Below, piece by piece: positions 11,937 through 24,164 of a stretch of 64,000 nt of DNA. The notes under the pieces were generated by a model. That model saw only the letters and a program-made list of their open reading frames with translations, was not told the DNA's origin and did no database searches. Numbering within the stretch: position 1 is the first letter of the stretch; every line of letters starts with the position of its first letter. Where the stretch lies: the NCBI GenBank assembly GCA_037833965.1, contig AP031358.1, positions 18,050,001-18,114,000 of the forward strand. Reading direction: 5' to 3'. The DNA is from Marchantia polymorpha subsp. ruderalis (Eukaryota; Streptophyta; Marchantiopsida; Marchantiales; Marchantiaceae). The translations under genes were made by a program, and so were the position numbers.

Positions 11937-14900
11937 TGGTATTAGAGCAAGTGCTTTGATGCTGTGCGGCTGACGAATCTTGATTAGTTGTCTCGATTCT
12001 TTACACCAAAAATAGTGTTCTCTCTATCACGCTAAATAGCGTAGTACTTCCCAACCGCCATGGACGACAACCACTACAACTCTGCTTTTCAGTTTTGTCA
12101 TGCTTAATATCATGCTTCGCAACAAAAGGATCTACGAGAAAATTGTCCTAGACTCGGTTACTCTTGGTGTTCGCGATAATGTGATTGTTCGTCGCCGTCG
12201 CATCAAAGCAATTGTCATGATACATGCCAATGTCTCTCTTGAAATTCTTTCTTTTACTACTCTTAACCTACGTGTTCATGTCACAGTCAAACAGTACCTT
12301 CAAACCATCCAATCTCTCAAGATCCAACTTGCCACCATTGGCCATCGACCTTCTAACAGTGATTTGATCCATTACACTTTCAAGGGTCTTCCATTCTCGT
12401 GGGCACCATTTGTTTCCAACTTCAGCAATGACCCTATCTTGAAATCCTCCACCTAACTTCACAGACCTGGTACGGCGTCTTCAAACATAAAGTACTTGTC
12501 TTCACAATCATCAAGAGTATGACATTGCGAATGCAATCATACGGTTCAACTTTGGCAAAAAGCGCTCTTAGCGTCCTTATTTTCAGTCTTTTCAATCAAA
12601 CTTCTCACATTCTTTAGCTTATTGAGCTAGAGGGGAAAATGGCACCAAATCAACTCGACAAAATATCCATTTTAATTATTGTGGCTGTCTTAATCACTAG
12701 AAAAACTGATTGTGTTTGAAGAAACTCAATGGGCAGATAGCGCAGCTACAACTCTGTGCTTCTAACATGCATCAAGTTTAGTTGCAAGCCAACTTAATAG
12801 ACAAATGCATCAAAGGCCTAGAAGAGGGTTTAGATAGTGGGTTAGTAGAGCTAAAAGCCTTGGCTTTACACGAATCTAGAGAATGGTTGTTAAACTCTAG
12901 AGCTAGTAGCAATGTGACAGGTTATAGATCAACGTTTAACTCATATGAACCATACTCTTCTCACTATGAAATTTCTACTGCTAGTGGAATCCATTTATCT
13001 ATTATTGGCAAAATAACTTTGCGAGTTGATTCAAGTAAGAAGATCAAATTAATTTTTTACTTGCCAAATCTTACCAAGAACCTATAATCATTAGGAACAC
13101 TATCAAATTCAGCTTTCTTTGTGGTGTTCACATCTTGATACTGTATTTTCTCAACAAGGTCAATCTTCATAGTTTGTTTTTCTTTAACCAACGTGATCCT
13201 TGCAGTCAATTATATCGACTATTTTCTAAGGTGCAAAAGTTCGATGCTCACTTATTTCATCACATGCTTCAACAATTTGATCGGGCACATAAGCCTACTG
13301 ACCTTGTCAGATCATCTATCTTTGTTGGTCTCACTCAAGTTACTCTAATCTCAACTATCCTCTAGCACAAAAGGTTGTGTCATATTCATCATCAAACAAC
13401 ACATCATATGTCTTCAAAACAGCTTGTGCATGAACTTTCTCGTCTCCAAGTTGGCAAAGACAAACGATTCGAAACATGTGTTAACGCAAAATAGCATCGG
13501 ACGAGAAAGTTCAAACTTGCAGTTGAAAAGACGACTCGTCCACTACGGTTAGTCCATAGCAATCTATGCGGACCAGTTGAAACAGGTTCCGAGTACTTGT
13601 TTAAGTACTTGCTAACGTACATTTTACATGGATTCATGTAAAATGTTACATTATGCAGCCTAAAAGTGAGACTTTGTATCAATTCCAACAATATACTTTC
13701 CTTGCAAAAAATCTCTATCCACACAAGAGAGCTTTGGTTTGGCACACCGAGCATGACTCAAAACCTAAAGTCACTGCACTTCGATATGATAGGAGATGAA
13801 TTTCTCTCCAAGGAAATCAATTTCTACTGTGAGAAGAAAGGTATCACTCGACATCTCACGACAGTAGCAATTCCTCTCCAGAAGAATATTTCTGAACTCA
13901 AAAATTGTACGTTGTTTGAGGTCGGTTGTTGCATATAAAACACATATAAGTTTTCTCCTCATCGTGGATGAAGCCAATATGAACGGTTAACTACTTGTTG
14001 AATCATTGTGCCACTCGCGCTATCAATCTCACATCTTTCAAGAAACTTTATGTATCGCCTCTTGACAAGCAAATCAAGCTACATCCTAAGTCACATATGT
14101 ATGTGTTTGAGTCAAACTGCAACCTAAGGCACATAGGAATGTGTTTGTAGACTATACCGATGACTCTAAGTTGTATTGTTGCTATGATCTAGTGATGCGA
14201 CAAATCATTTCTATAAATGATGTGACATTTTTGAGAATATATCAAGTCATTTTAAGGCTATCCACAAGTTTGTGGATCTATTCAGTGAATTTGACACTGA
14301 ATATGAGACATCGAACTGATTGTTGCAGCTAGAGGATGATAATTTTGAAATGTATGCACACCAAAGTATTAAATAGTCATCTTAACCAACATCAACATCT
14401 TCATGAACATTATCAGCATTGCCACAAAGAAATTTACTTTTTTGGACTTCTGATCTTGGTCCAAGACGTAATCCTAGTCGACAAACCAAAAAACTTCTTC
14501 AGTTTTTGCGGAATAATTATCATATATCAAATCACACCTTCCTCAATAGTGGAGACGACAAACCAAAACACTTCTTCAGTTTTTGTGGAATAATTATCAT
14601 GTATCTAATCACACCTTCCTCAGCATAGTGGAGACGTGACAACCTACAGATAATCAAAGGTCAGTGACTAAAGCTCTCAAGAATTTTCTGTGAAGATGAG
14701 CAATAAATGAGAAGATTGACTCCTTTATTTCAAATTTCACATGGGAACTCGTCAAGCTTCCTTAAGTCACGCAAGGCGTGTCGTCTAAATAGAGTTTCAA
14801 TGCCAAACCTCAAGTAGATGCTATAACTTTAAGATTAAAATTACGTTTGATGGCTAGAGTACTGAAACAAAACATGGCATTAACTACAATGAAATGTTTG

Positions 14901-15350
14901 CTCTTGTGGTATGATCATCAATTCTCCAAGCTCTTACTTTATTGTGTGTAGCTCTCGGGTGGAAATTGCATCATATGGATGTAATCATTGACTTCCTGAA
15001 TGGAAAGCTGCAAAAAAATATTTACATTAAACACCCATTCTATTTTAAGCAGCCAGGCCATGAACATCTTATTTGTCTTCTCAAAAGATCAATCTATGGT
15101 ATGAACAGTCTTTAAGACAATGATACAAAGAGAGTAACTCTCATTTGCAATCAGTTGGTTGAGCTCAAAGCAACTTTGATACCAACCTCTACTTTTTCAA
15201 GGAGTTAAGATCATCACCGTGATACTTCTCTATGTGGATGATCTACAACTTCGAGTAAGCTATCCAACACGCATTGCGAAGACTAAGACGCAACTACACC
15301 AACATTATCGGATGAAGTATCTAGGGCATGTCTCCCGATACCTTGAACTA
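11937..15350 (+). mobile_element. Ty1/Copia LTR retrotransposon remnant (gag-protease-integrase-RT)
   Basis: The order of fragments is that of a Copia element. TGGTATTAGAGCAA at 11937-11950 resembles the primer binding site complementary to initiator tRNA-Met. A gag start follows at ATG 12060 (MDDNHYNSAFQF), then a UBN2-like gag piece at 12270-12456 (LKIQLATIGHRPSNSDLIHY). A protease-like piece at 12880-13087 contains WLLNSRASSNVTGYRS, where active elements have D-S-G in place of N-S-R. Integrase pieces lie at 13550-13930 (LVHSNLCGPVETG, GDEFLSKEINFYCEKKGITR) and 14100-14260. Reverse transcriptase pieces lie at 14950-15110 (HHMDVI, DFLNGKLQKNIYIKHPF) and 15200-15345 (ILLYVDDLQL). Stops and frameshifts are frequent, and it cannot be autonomous. 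I cannot define either LTR. Confidence 0.85.
14480..14637 (+). repeat. Tandem duplication, two 77-bp copies, inside the Copia remnant
   Basis: Copies start at 14480 and 14557 with GACAAACCAAAA and both run through GGAATAATTATCAT and CACACCTTCCTCA to GTGGAGACG. They differ at only a few positions, so the duplication is younger than much of the decay around it. Confidence 0.8.
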
Positions 15351-16241
15351 TTGTCTTTCATCATAGTATTATAAATGATTGAGTATAGTTGTTGTACATC
15401 TAATGATAACCATTGTTTTCAATCATCTTTATTTATTATTTCTTGGAAATGAAAATATGATAAAGAATTTGCAGCATGCATCTTCAATAACAAAAACTTC
15501 ATGAATATTCATCGAAAGTTCTTATTTCTATTTATGTGATAATGGCTGACAATCAATTTGAGATCTTAGGCATATTATATGAAGAATTGTTCTATAAGAT
15601 TAAATCAAATAATTATCAATATCGTTTTGAATACTATATATAATATAAATATAAATTCTAATTGTCTTTATATACATCACTCTCAAATGATATTCTACAA
15701 GCTTGAAAATTATGCATAACACATTGAAATTTTCTGCTTAAATCATGAATGATATGATATGTAGTTTTTTATTTCATAAATTTTTATATTAATTTTTATA
15801 TTTGATAGAAAAATACGAGCAAATTGATGTGGATTGATTAAAAAAATTTAAACTAGATAGTTTTCAATTTTAATACTTTGATTTGTTTCATCAGCAGTTG
15901 TTATATTCAAGCGATCTAATTAGAGCAACCGATATCTTTCAAAAAGCAAACTAACACATGAAATAACAATTATATAGATCTTAGAACCAACTACAATGCA
16001 ATCATCTGAAATTGAAAACTCATCGGTTTGAAGTGCGCTCTCTAAACTGTGACAACAATGATATTCAATCCCTTTCAGGTTATCAAAAACTGAAACCCCT
16101 TGTGTTACAATTCTGTGATTTCTCTAGAGAACATCGATTGCTTGTAAATCTAATTTATCGCACCTCCACTCAGTTCGTTTGTTATTGATCAAGAAAATCA
16201 TCAATTGGTTGATGGCGACTCAACGTCATATGGTGGTACAA
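15351..16241. other. AT-rich intergenic stretch
   Basis: No open frame of note. It follows the truncated reverse transcriptase and precedes the palindrome at 16242. It may include unrecognisable remains of the retroelement's 3' part. Confidence 0.5.
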
Positions 16242-16284
16242 CATCCGTATAAGACTTTTGCACTGCAAAAGTCTTATTCGGATG
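16242..16284. repeat. 43-bp near-perfect palindrome
   Basis: The 21-base arms (starting CATCCGTATAAGACTTTTGC) are reverse complements with one mismatch and a single central base. The structure lies about 60 bp before the TIR element starting near 16346. Confidence 0.85.
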
Positions 16285-16345
16285 GTGAGCAAATCCCCCA
16301 TTAGGAAAAAACAATCCTCTTACCTACAAAATTTGCTGGTAATAG

Positions 16346-17236
16346 AGGAAACTACTTGATGGGTCCCAAGTAAACTCAAAAACTTGATGGAAACCAACAG
16401 GTTTTATTTTACTCGACGGACCCTCTCGACGTCACACCGTCAGCTATGTTCCAATACTACAAGTCTACACCATCGTGGATTCATGGTTGGACGGTGAGAA
16501 CGAGCGAGAAGAAGTGCTCCTGATGACAAGATTTGCGCTCTCGTTCATTCTGCCCAATTGTGCAGTAAGGACAGACATGGTGCAGGTTATGAATGTTCTT
16601 ACGGAGACCCTGCAAATATAATGCGAAATCGTTGAGCATCAGAGCACGCTACTTATCCACTTGTTCTATGCTCTGGGCATCTGAAGCCCGAATTTCCTCC
16701 AGAGACTTTCTCAGCAACTTCTGACTCTTATCCTTCGTCTGAGATTTACACTCATCCACCTTGGAACACATACCCCTCATAGATCTATCTTTAGAAGCAC
16801 AGGATGTCAATCCATCTGTTGAGGCTGAGATTTCATACATGATTCGCCTCAATTCAGATCTTAGCTCCCATTGTCAAGCACCAAATTTCCTTCGAAATTA
16901 TACCCTAAGGTGGTTCCTTTGATATAATTCGGGTAGGAAATTCTCGGTGTTTTTTCAGATGCAGATATGGCAAGACGCTATCGGGAGTACTTCAGCGTCA
17001 TGGTGCGGGTCGAACGAGTCCCCAAATTAATCTCAATGGAGAGAGTATTCTGGCCCAATAGTGGCAAACACTATCCACACTGCAACACAAATTATCAGAT
17101 TATAAAAACTTTGATTAGAACATGTCCGACGGTGACCTGCATGGCCGATGAATGGGGTGCCATCGGGTATAATAAAAACGTTGGGTCCCATCAAGTAAAT
17201 TGAGTTTTCCAAGGTTCCATCAAGTAATTATCTCCA
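16346..17236. mobile_element. Putative non-autonomous TIR DNA element, about 0.9 kb
   Basis: The two ends are imperfect inverted repeats of about 50 bp. Each contains two copies of ACTTGATGG separated by an AAACTCAA spacer and followed by a CCCAA or CCAA segment (left 16346-16400, right 17182-17236). No transposase frame is present inside. A second element with the same end structure is at 45160-45772. Target-site duplications are not clear, so the exact limits are uncertain by a few bases. Confidence 0.55.
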
Positions 17237-17371
17237 TGTAAGAGTATTGTATTTACTCCTCGTGTTGCAAAACCATGGATCTAATATAGGGTAGATATTC
17301 TAACCAAAGAAAGTATAGGTTATAGAAACAAGGAGTGATATTCATGGCCGAATCAACTCCTTCTATTTGAT

Positions 17372-17896
17372 TTAAGGAATGAACTTCTCTTGATCCATCA
17401 AAAATTCGATAGGAGGCATGGAGAAAATAGTGATTAAAGCAACCACGAAAATGCAAAGCAGGGGACAGAAAAATCCAATGTACACCCAAAGAGTATCACA
17501 GAATATATCACTATCTTCAGCTGAGCACACGAAGGGGATGAAAAACCGTCGACCACACCGAAAACAAAGCAAATGACCAGGGAAGTTCAGATGCGTAGTG
17601 TGGCTGTGCAATAAGTGTACATGTGCGAATGTGGCAGGGCGGGCACACTCGAGATCAAGTTTTTTATAATGCGTCCCAGGATCAAGTTTGGGCCCTTGAA
17701 CAACTCGTCGTTTCGGAGATGACCTTCTTTTGTTGAAGATGTGCTGCATGATCTTCTGTGCTTTGCCAACATTTGTGATTACAGAAGTTGCAACCTCCGA
17801 TGGGGGACCCACTTGAGGAGTGCATTTGGACAGTCGGAGTTGATAAATATTTATTGCTCCGGATCTTGACTCTGCTCGAAGAGCCAAAGACATCAT
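17372..17896 (-). CDS. Unidentified open frame of 174 codons, doubtful gene
   Basis: An ATG at 17896 opens an uninterrupted frame. The C-terminal quarter is a strongly hydrophobic stretch (WVYIGFFCPLLCIFVVALIT) that could form a membrane segment, preceded by two close Cys residues (CFRCGRRFF). I recognise no family. There is no evidence of splicing, and two other frames overlap it. It is listed only because it is long for this composition and starts with ATG. It may be chance. Confidence 0.2.
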   Translation of the reverse strand: MMSLALRAESRSGAINIYQLRLSKCTPQVGPPSEVATSVITNVGKAQKIMQHIFNKRRSSPKRRVVQGPKLDPGTHYKKLDLECARPATFAHVHLLHSHTTHLNFPGHLLCFRCGRRFFIPFVCSAEDSDIFCDTLWVYIGFFCPLLCIFVVALITIFSMPPIEFLMDQEKFIP

Positions 17897-19537
17897 CTAC
17901 AGAGAGTACGCAGCGTCCATAAGAGGACTCGGAAGAAGTCTTCCAGATTCTCATTCTCACAAGATTCTTGACGGTGCTTTCGAGGGTTGAGCCTCTCTGG
18001 TGTATGCAAGCTCGTTAAAAGCCCAGTCCAATCACCCCATTAGGTGCGACAACTGAAGTGTCTCATGGCTCTCTGAGAGCACGTGGAGAGGCTAGACGAC
18101 CTTTCGACAAACACTGGAAGTGTGTGTATCAGTCATTCCCGTCATGAACAACTGGGCATCACATACCATGAATTTGTCAGCAGAGTAAGTATAGTGTAGA
18201 TTATTTTATGCGAACCATGAATTTGTCAGCAGAGTAAATAGTGTAAATTATTTTATAAGAACCCTGCGTGTACGGTGTAACTCTGTTGAATCTAGTCCCG
18301 AGGCCTGCGTGACGTTAAAGACTAGTTCAAGTCCCGGAAGGTTTCTTGACCGCAACCGCGGCGAGGTAGAGGCTCTACCGTAGAGCAGATGCGAGCCGTA
18401 GAACTACTGAGCTCACATTGCAGGCTCGAACGCCAGAGCACGGAACGACGACCTCAGTCCATTACACAGGTTTTAAAGTAGGCAGCGTGAATTTACGGCC
18501 GAGTTTTCATGCGAAGTAAAAATTACTCACTACCTGCAATTCTAACAATACTGAATCAGTCTCAGCTGACCACACTGAGCTTGTTTCGGACACAGCTCGA
18601 CTGCTCGGATTGGACCTTCTGTCGTAGATATTGGTATATAAGCAATGTACTGCAGTTCCCTGTAGTGTTGGATGTAAGTTTGGGTATGACTGATATCGTT
18701 TCCCGTTTGCCAGTGTCTTTCTCGATAGTTGTACTTCCTCACACTGGCTGAAGGAGGCGAGAGATGTCATTTTTTCACGAGGTTTAACCATGCGTGTCAA
18801 CGATCGAAGATTCAACATTCACCTTAGGCTGCTCTTCTTTACCGTCATCTTCGTAAAGTAATTTACAATTTGGTGAGACACGTGAATAAAGCAGATACTA
18901 CTGGATATTCTGATTCTTACCGTACTGCCCCCTACCGCTCTTCCGATCAGTGCCATGCCACCCTGACGCCAGAGATTTTCTTTCTAGTCAATCGTGACTT
19001 CGGACTATCCAGCCACACATCCATCAAGAGAGGAAATCACCAATCATGAATGATTAAATGTCGATTGGTTGAATGTATATAATTACATCTGACCGCCATG
19101 ACGCCTCAAAAGTTCATGGGACATAGGTTTAACAAATAATATTTCAGTAACTCTTTCATACTACTCTGGGGTCTATGGTTTACAGGCTATCACAAGCACA
19201 TCCTAATGAGCACAGTTATATAACCCTGCTTATTCGAGGCTAAAACTTTGCTAATTTGGTAACCTTGTAGTCCTCTTTATCTAAAAAAAAAAACGTTGTA
19301 CAAAGTAAGTAAACTAGCTCTGTGCTAACAAATCACACTTTACAAGTAATCAAACAGTACTTGAATGTTGTACTGAGGCTTCAGGAAAACTCGGTACAGT
19401 GTTTGTACTAGAGAGTAGTACGAATGATTGGATGATAGATTGATAGTACATGAATGCGGTCGTAATGGGAAAAGGTAAAGAGAAGCAGAAATCAGAAAAA
19501 TCTACATAAAAATCGTGGAGCTGAGGTGAGTTCTAGT
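17897..19537. other. Intergenic, no gene seen
   Basis: This is the region 3' of the copper ATPase gene. A near-duplicate of about 30 bp (ACCATGAATTTGTCAGCAGA) occurs at about 18166 and 18216. Open frames are short and overlap on both strands. The 3' UTR of the ATPase gene presumably occupies the part next to 19537. Confidence 0.5.
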
Positions 19538-22500
19538 TCAGATCGCGAGTTGGGATTCTGAAGTTGCTCGAAGTTGCTTGGGCTTCTTGTATCTCTTCAG
19601 CCATAACGAGGAGCAGACGACGCTGACAGAAGATGCAGCCATGGCAGCACCGGCTACCCAAGGAGGGAGGCGAAAACCTGTGGAGGGGAAGAGGACGCCT
19701 GCAGCAATTGGAATGCCCAGCACGTTGTAGCCCAAGGCCCAGACGTAGTTCAATCGGATGCGGAAAAACGTCCTCCGGGAAAGATGTATCGCCGTAATTA
19801 CATCTTCTAAATTGCTCCTCATCAGCACAATATCCGCGGCTTCTATTGCGATGTCCGTGCCTGCACCAATGGCCATACCGACATCCGCTGCCACTAGAGC
19901 AGGTGAGTCGTTAATACCGTCTCCAACCATCGCCACTCCCAATTTGTGTTCCAGCTGTAGCAGTCACAAACTTGTGTCAAATGCAGATTTTCGTTACTTT
20001 CGATTACTACCACATTCTTATCTAGAAAAAGCTGTTCAAAAAACGGATTCGAATAGACAGAGGCTCCGATTTCTCCGATAGAGATAGAACCTAGACAAAT
20101 TAGAGTTTATAGGAAACCCTGAAGATGAATGGCAATACTGTGGTAGTGTTTTCTTCAACAGCTATGTCAAACCAAATTTCATCTATTTGTTCTAGTTTTG
20201 TCGCTTGGCTTCGATTGAATGTTTTTGATCCAACAGAGAGTTGTTAACTCTCTTTAGACTTATTACCAAGGGCCAGCGGAGCAGCACAGAGCGTTCGTAA
20301 CCAAATTAGAAGTTGTAGCAAAAAAACAGACTAGAATATACCTGTAACTTTTTCACCTCCTCCGCCTTACGCCCAGGAGAGCATTCTGCCTTCACTGTCT
20401 CAATTCCGACTTCTTGGCCTATTGCCTTCGCTGTGCCCCAGTTATCACCTGTAACCATTATGCTACGGATGCCCATACTTTTCAATAAGGAAACAACTCT
20501 GGCGGCTTCTGGCTTTACAGGGTCTGATATTGAGATAAGTCCAACTATTTTCTTCTCAAAAGCCACCAAGACTCCTGTTCGAGCAAGCTGCTCAGTTTCA
20601 TCCAAGTACTCTTGAACGTCCTCTGAAATCTCAATACCCTGTTCACACATCAGCTTTCGGTTGCCAATGTACACTTCTTTGTCCTGGACAATGCAATGCA
20701 CACCTTCACCTGGAATTGCTTGAAAATTCTGGGTTTCCAGAGATCTTTCATTTGATCTCTCTTCCCCGAGTGTTTTGACATATAGAACAACAGCCTTTGC
20801 TAGAGGATGTTCGCTGTTCGCCTGCAGTCATCAACCGTCTAGTTAGGAATGAATCACAATAGGTCTGCCAGCCAGGGGTTTCTGCAGTGTTTTCCAAACT
20901 CGTTAATAGACTCTAAAATAAACAGCAACCGTTGTAGTTTGACTTACAAGATAAACAAACTGCACATTTTCTTATTTCGTCTTATCGGTTCACGGTTCAG
21001 CTAAGCGTATGTGACAGACTTGTTCCGGCACCTTGAACATTTGTATATATGCTTCCTCATGACGGTGCAGAAACTAACCTCGGCAGCAGCAACGATCCTG
21101 TAGAAGTTTCTGAGAGCGATGTTCTCAAACAGCTTTGTATCAACGACAAGTGGCTTGCCTGTGGTCAAAGTACCTGTTTTGTCAAAGACAACACATTTCA
21201 CCTGTATCCACAACCCGGGTTAGACGTACTTCTCTAACATGCAGTTAGCAACTCAACGACTTATCGGAACCTGTTCACACCGAATATGTCCTGGAAAGAA
21301 TTTAGACATCATTCCATTTTAAACCTTGAGTAGCAAGGCATGATCCTCCGACTTATGTCCGAGACTTATATGAAACTTTTCTTTTATATTTTGGGCACAG
21401 GCAGGATGCAGGTACCCTGTGTGTGGAACAGAATGCTTCTACGTCAAGCTGATCTAAGATAACGTTCTTCGCTACTATCGACTTCTGAAGACAAATGTTT
21501 TGATCCTATCGACGTAAATTGTTCAAGAACTGCCACATGGTGAGTGGTATACGACGGATGCAAAAGTTGAGGAAGAAGCCCAGATGCCAAGTCTCCCGTT
21601 CAAAAATTCCAAAGATCTAGTCATGAAACAACTATAATTAGAGTCTGCCCCCATTGATAAGTTTTGTAGTCAGAGGTTTATTTACCTTGTGAGCGCTTTC
21701 TAGAGCATTCCCTCCCTTGATAAGAACACCTTGCTGAGCGCCCTTTCCAGTAGCAACCATCACTGCAGTGGGAGTAGCTAGTCCAAGAGCACATGGACAT
21801 GCAATGACAAGAACTGAAATTCCAAACTGCAGAGCGAGTTCAAACTCATCCATTGCGGACGGAATCCAGGACTTGGGATAAGAATGAGTTCTACCAGCAG
21901 CAAACCAAGCCACTCCAGTAACAAGGGACATGAGCACCACCTACACGTACGCCAGACATTGCCAAGTAAAATGTTACTACATGATTCGCAGAGCATGACA
22001 CAACCTCCGTACACTCTTTATATTCCCTTCCTACAACATCCGTATGATTAACAGCTCAAAGGTTGGTCAGGAATCTGCACACGGAAAACAACCTCAGAAG
22101 CTTTGTAAGGTCTATAGCACATACCAGGGGCACAAAGTACTTCGAAATCCTGTCAGCGAATTTTTGAACGGGAGCCTTAGCCATCTGGGCTGCTTCCACC
22201 AGTCTTACAATCTGGGAGAGGGCGGTCTCGGAACCGACATGTGTTGCACGAACATGGAGAACTCCATTCTCGTTCATGGTTCCACCGATCACTTTGTCAC
22301 CTTCCCGCTTCAATATTGGTCGGGCTTCTCCTGTGATCATGCTCTCGTTTACGTGAGACTGTCCCCACTTCACAAGACCATCGGTTGGAACTTTGGATCC
22401 AGGTTGCACTTTAATCAAGTCGTTTCTTTGTACAAGCTGCGAGCTGATCTCCCTCTCCTCCACCATGTCCCCTTCCTCGTTCACCGTAAGAAGTATCGCA

Positions 22501-24164
22501 GTGTCCGGGGTTAAATCCATAAGCTTCGCTATCGCCTCGGAGGTTTTGCCCTTGGCAAGAACCTCAAGATATTTCCCAAGGAGAATGAAGGAGATGAGCA
22601 TGGCACTGGTCTCGAAAAAGTCAGTGCCCTTGAAGTTGTGCGTCGTGGCGGCTCTCATTATAGAGTAAACAGAGTAGAAGTAGGCCGCATTGGTTCCCAG
22701 AGCTATGAGAACGTCCATGTTCGCAGAACCATGGCGCAGAGAGTTGTAGGCACCTACATAAAAGCGCCAGCCTATGACGAACTGTACCGGAGTGCTCAGG
22801 ATCCATCTCAACAGCTGCCCAACATCCAGATTATTCACCACCTTGGTTTCCAGCCCGTGCATGACTTTCGGTATGTACATGAAAACCATGGACAGGAAGA
22901 ACACGGGGACAGTGAAAACGCAGCTCCAAAGAAAGAACTTCCAGTATCGGTCTATTTCGTCTCGTCGGTCTGGCCCTCCATGACCTGGCTGAGTACAGAG
23001 AGTTGCCCTGTACTGGATATCTCCGGACCCTGACTGCTCAACTATTTCGATGAAATTCCTCGGTCCCGTAAGATCTGGATCGTAGAATACCACTACCTTC
23101 TCGCCTGTTGGACTCATATCGACGGATTTCACGCCCCATAGAGATTGCAGGGAGAGTTCGATGAGTTTGATTCCTTCTTGCGAATTCACGCCCTCTAATT
23201 TAAGTTGCACTTTGTTCCTCTCCTCGCCAGCGCTTATTAGCTCGACTTCGAACCCGGCGTCGTCAACAGCGGCCATCAATTCTTCATGGTTTACGACGTT
23301 GGGATTGTAATGAACCTCGGCTTCTTCTGTCGCCAGGGCAACTACGGCTTTCTTGACTCCTTCCAGCCTCTTCAGAATCGCTTCTATCGATCCCGAACAT
23401 GATGTGCAAGTCATGCCCTTGATTCGCATTCGGCACAGGGCCGTGGTCTCCATTACACCGAAATCTTCGATGATAGACGCTTCGAACCCAGCATCTTCGA
23501 TGGCCTCCCGAATGGCCTCCTCCTGCAATTTCACAAGATCTCACTTTCAAGTCCAGAAAAACCAACCATGCCGGCCACAATTGAAAGACTTCACTCTCAA
23601 TGAAGTTTCTGAATCCTATTCCTCGTCCTACATGAACCGAGCAAATTCTTGGATACCTCCGCGAACGGTGTTTTCTTAAGCCTAACTATGTGAAGACATT
23701 CCTGCTCAGCAATCAACAACCCACATGGCACGAACTCAAAATTTCCTTCTCGAGGGAAACGCTGATAATGTGCTCCTCTTGCTTGGGCATAATCTTCATC
23801 TTAGCATCCACGGATCGAAAATTGGAGCATCTGTCGCAGAGAAGAATGGAAATACCTGGACGACCTCGGGATGGTATACCACTTGAGCACGATTCTGGAG
23901 TACCGCCACGGATGCATTGACGATGCCCGGTAACCGTTTTACGGCCTTCTCAATCGAGGCTGAGCAGGCAGCGCAAACCATGCCCAAAACCTTCAAGGTC
24001 ACTTGCCGGGATTCAGCCGCGTCTCCATCATCACTCCCCGAAGGTATGGGAGGATAATGAGGAGCAGGTAGCAGCACAAGCCTTTCGCTGATGCTGCCAT
24101 CTCTTCTCAAACTCGAAGCCCTCGAGTTCGATCTCGACTGCGTAATGACTATATTCACAGACAT
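19538..24164 (-). CDS. Copper-transporting P1B-type ATPase, HMA5/RAN1-like, complete, six exons
   Basis: This is a membrane pump that exports Cu(I) from the cytosol using ATP. Exons (minus strand) are 24164-23856, 23522-22125, 21940-21686, 21201-21079, 20821-20342 and 19954-19538. All are multiples of three, all junctions are GT-AG in phase 0, and the product is 993 residues, close to plant HMA5 and RAN1. Two N-terminal metal-binding domains carry GMVCAAC (Cys64/67) and GMTCTSC (Cys142/145). A third HMA-like fold at about 208-265 lacks the CxxC pair, as in plant relatives. Catalytic motifs follow: TGEA 500-503, the transmembrane CPC 617-619, DKTGT from Asp661, SEHPLA with HP at 700-701, TGDN 819-822, GDGIND 866-871, then YN 931-932 and MAASS 960-964 in the last two membrane helices, which supports Cu(I) specificity. 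Nothing looks broken. Whether it acts at the plasma membrane, Golgi or tonoplast cannot be read from the sequence. Confidence 0.96.

Noticed and set aside
18280-18380. Possible tRNA gene around GTTCAAGTCCCGG
   Set aside because: The T-loop-like core lacks a pairing T-stem, and no acceptor or D-arm can be placed upstream at the right distance.
19538-24164. Suspicion that the copper ATPase is a pseudogene because of many separate frames
   Set aside because: Every break falls on a GT-AG intron in phase 0, and the joined product has all P1B-ATPase motifs and normal length.
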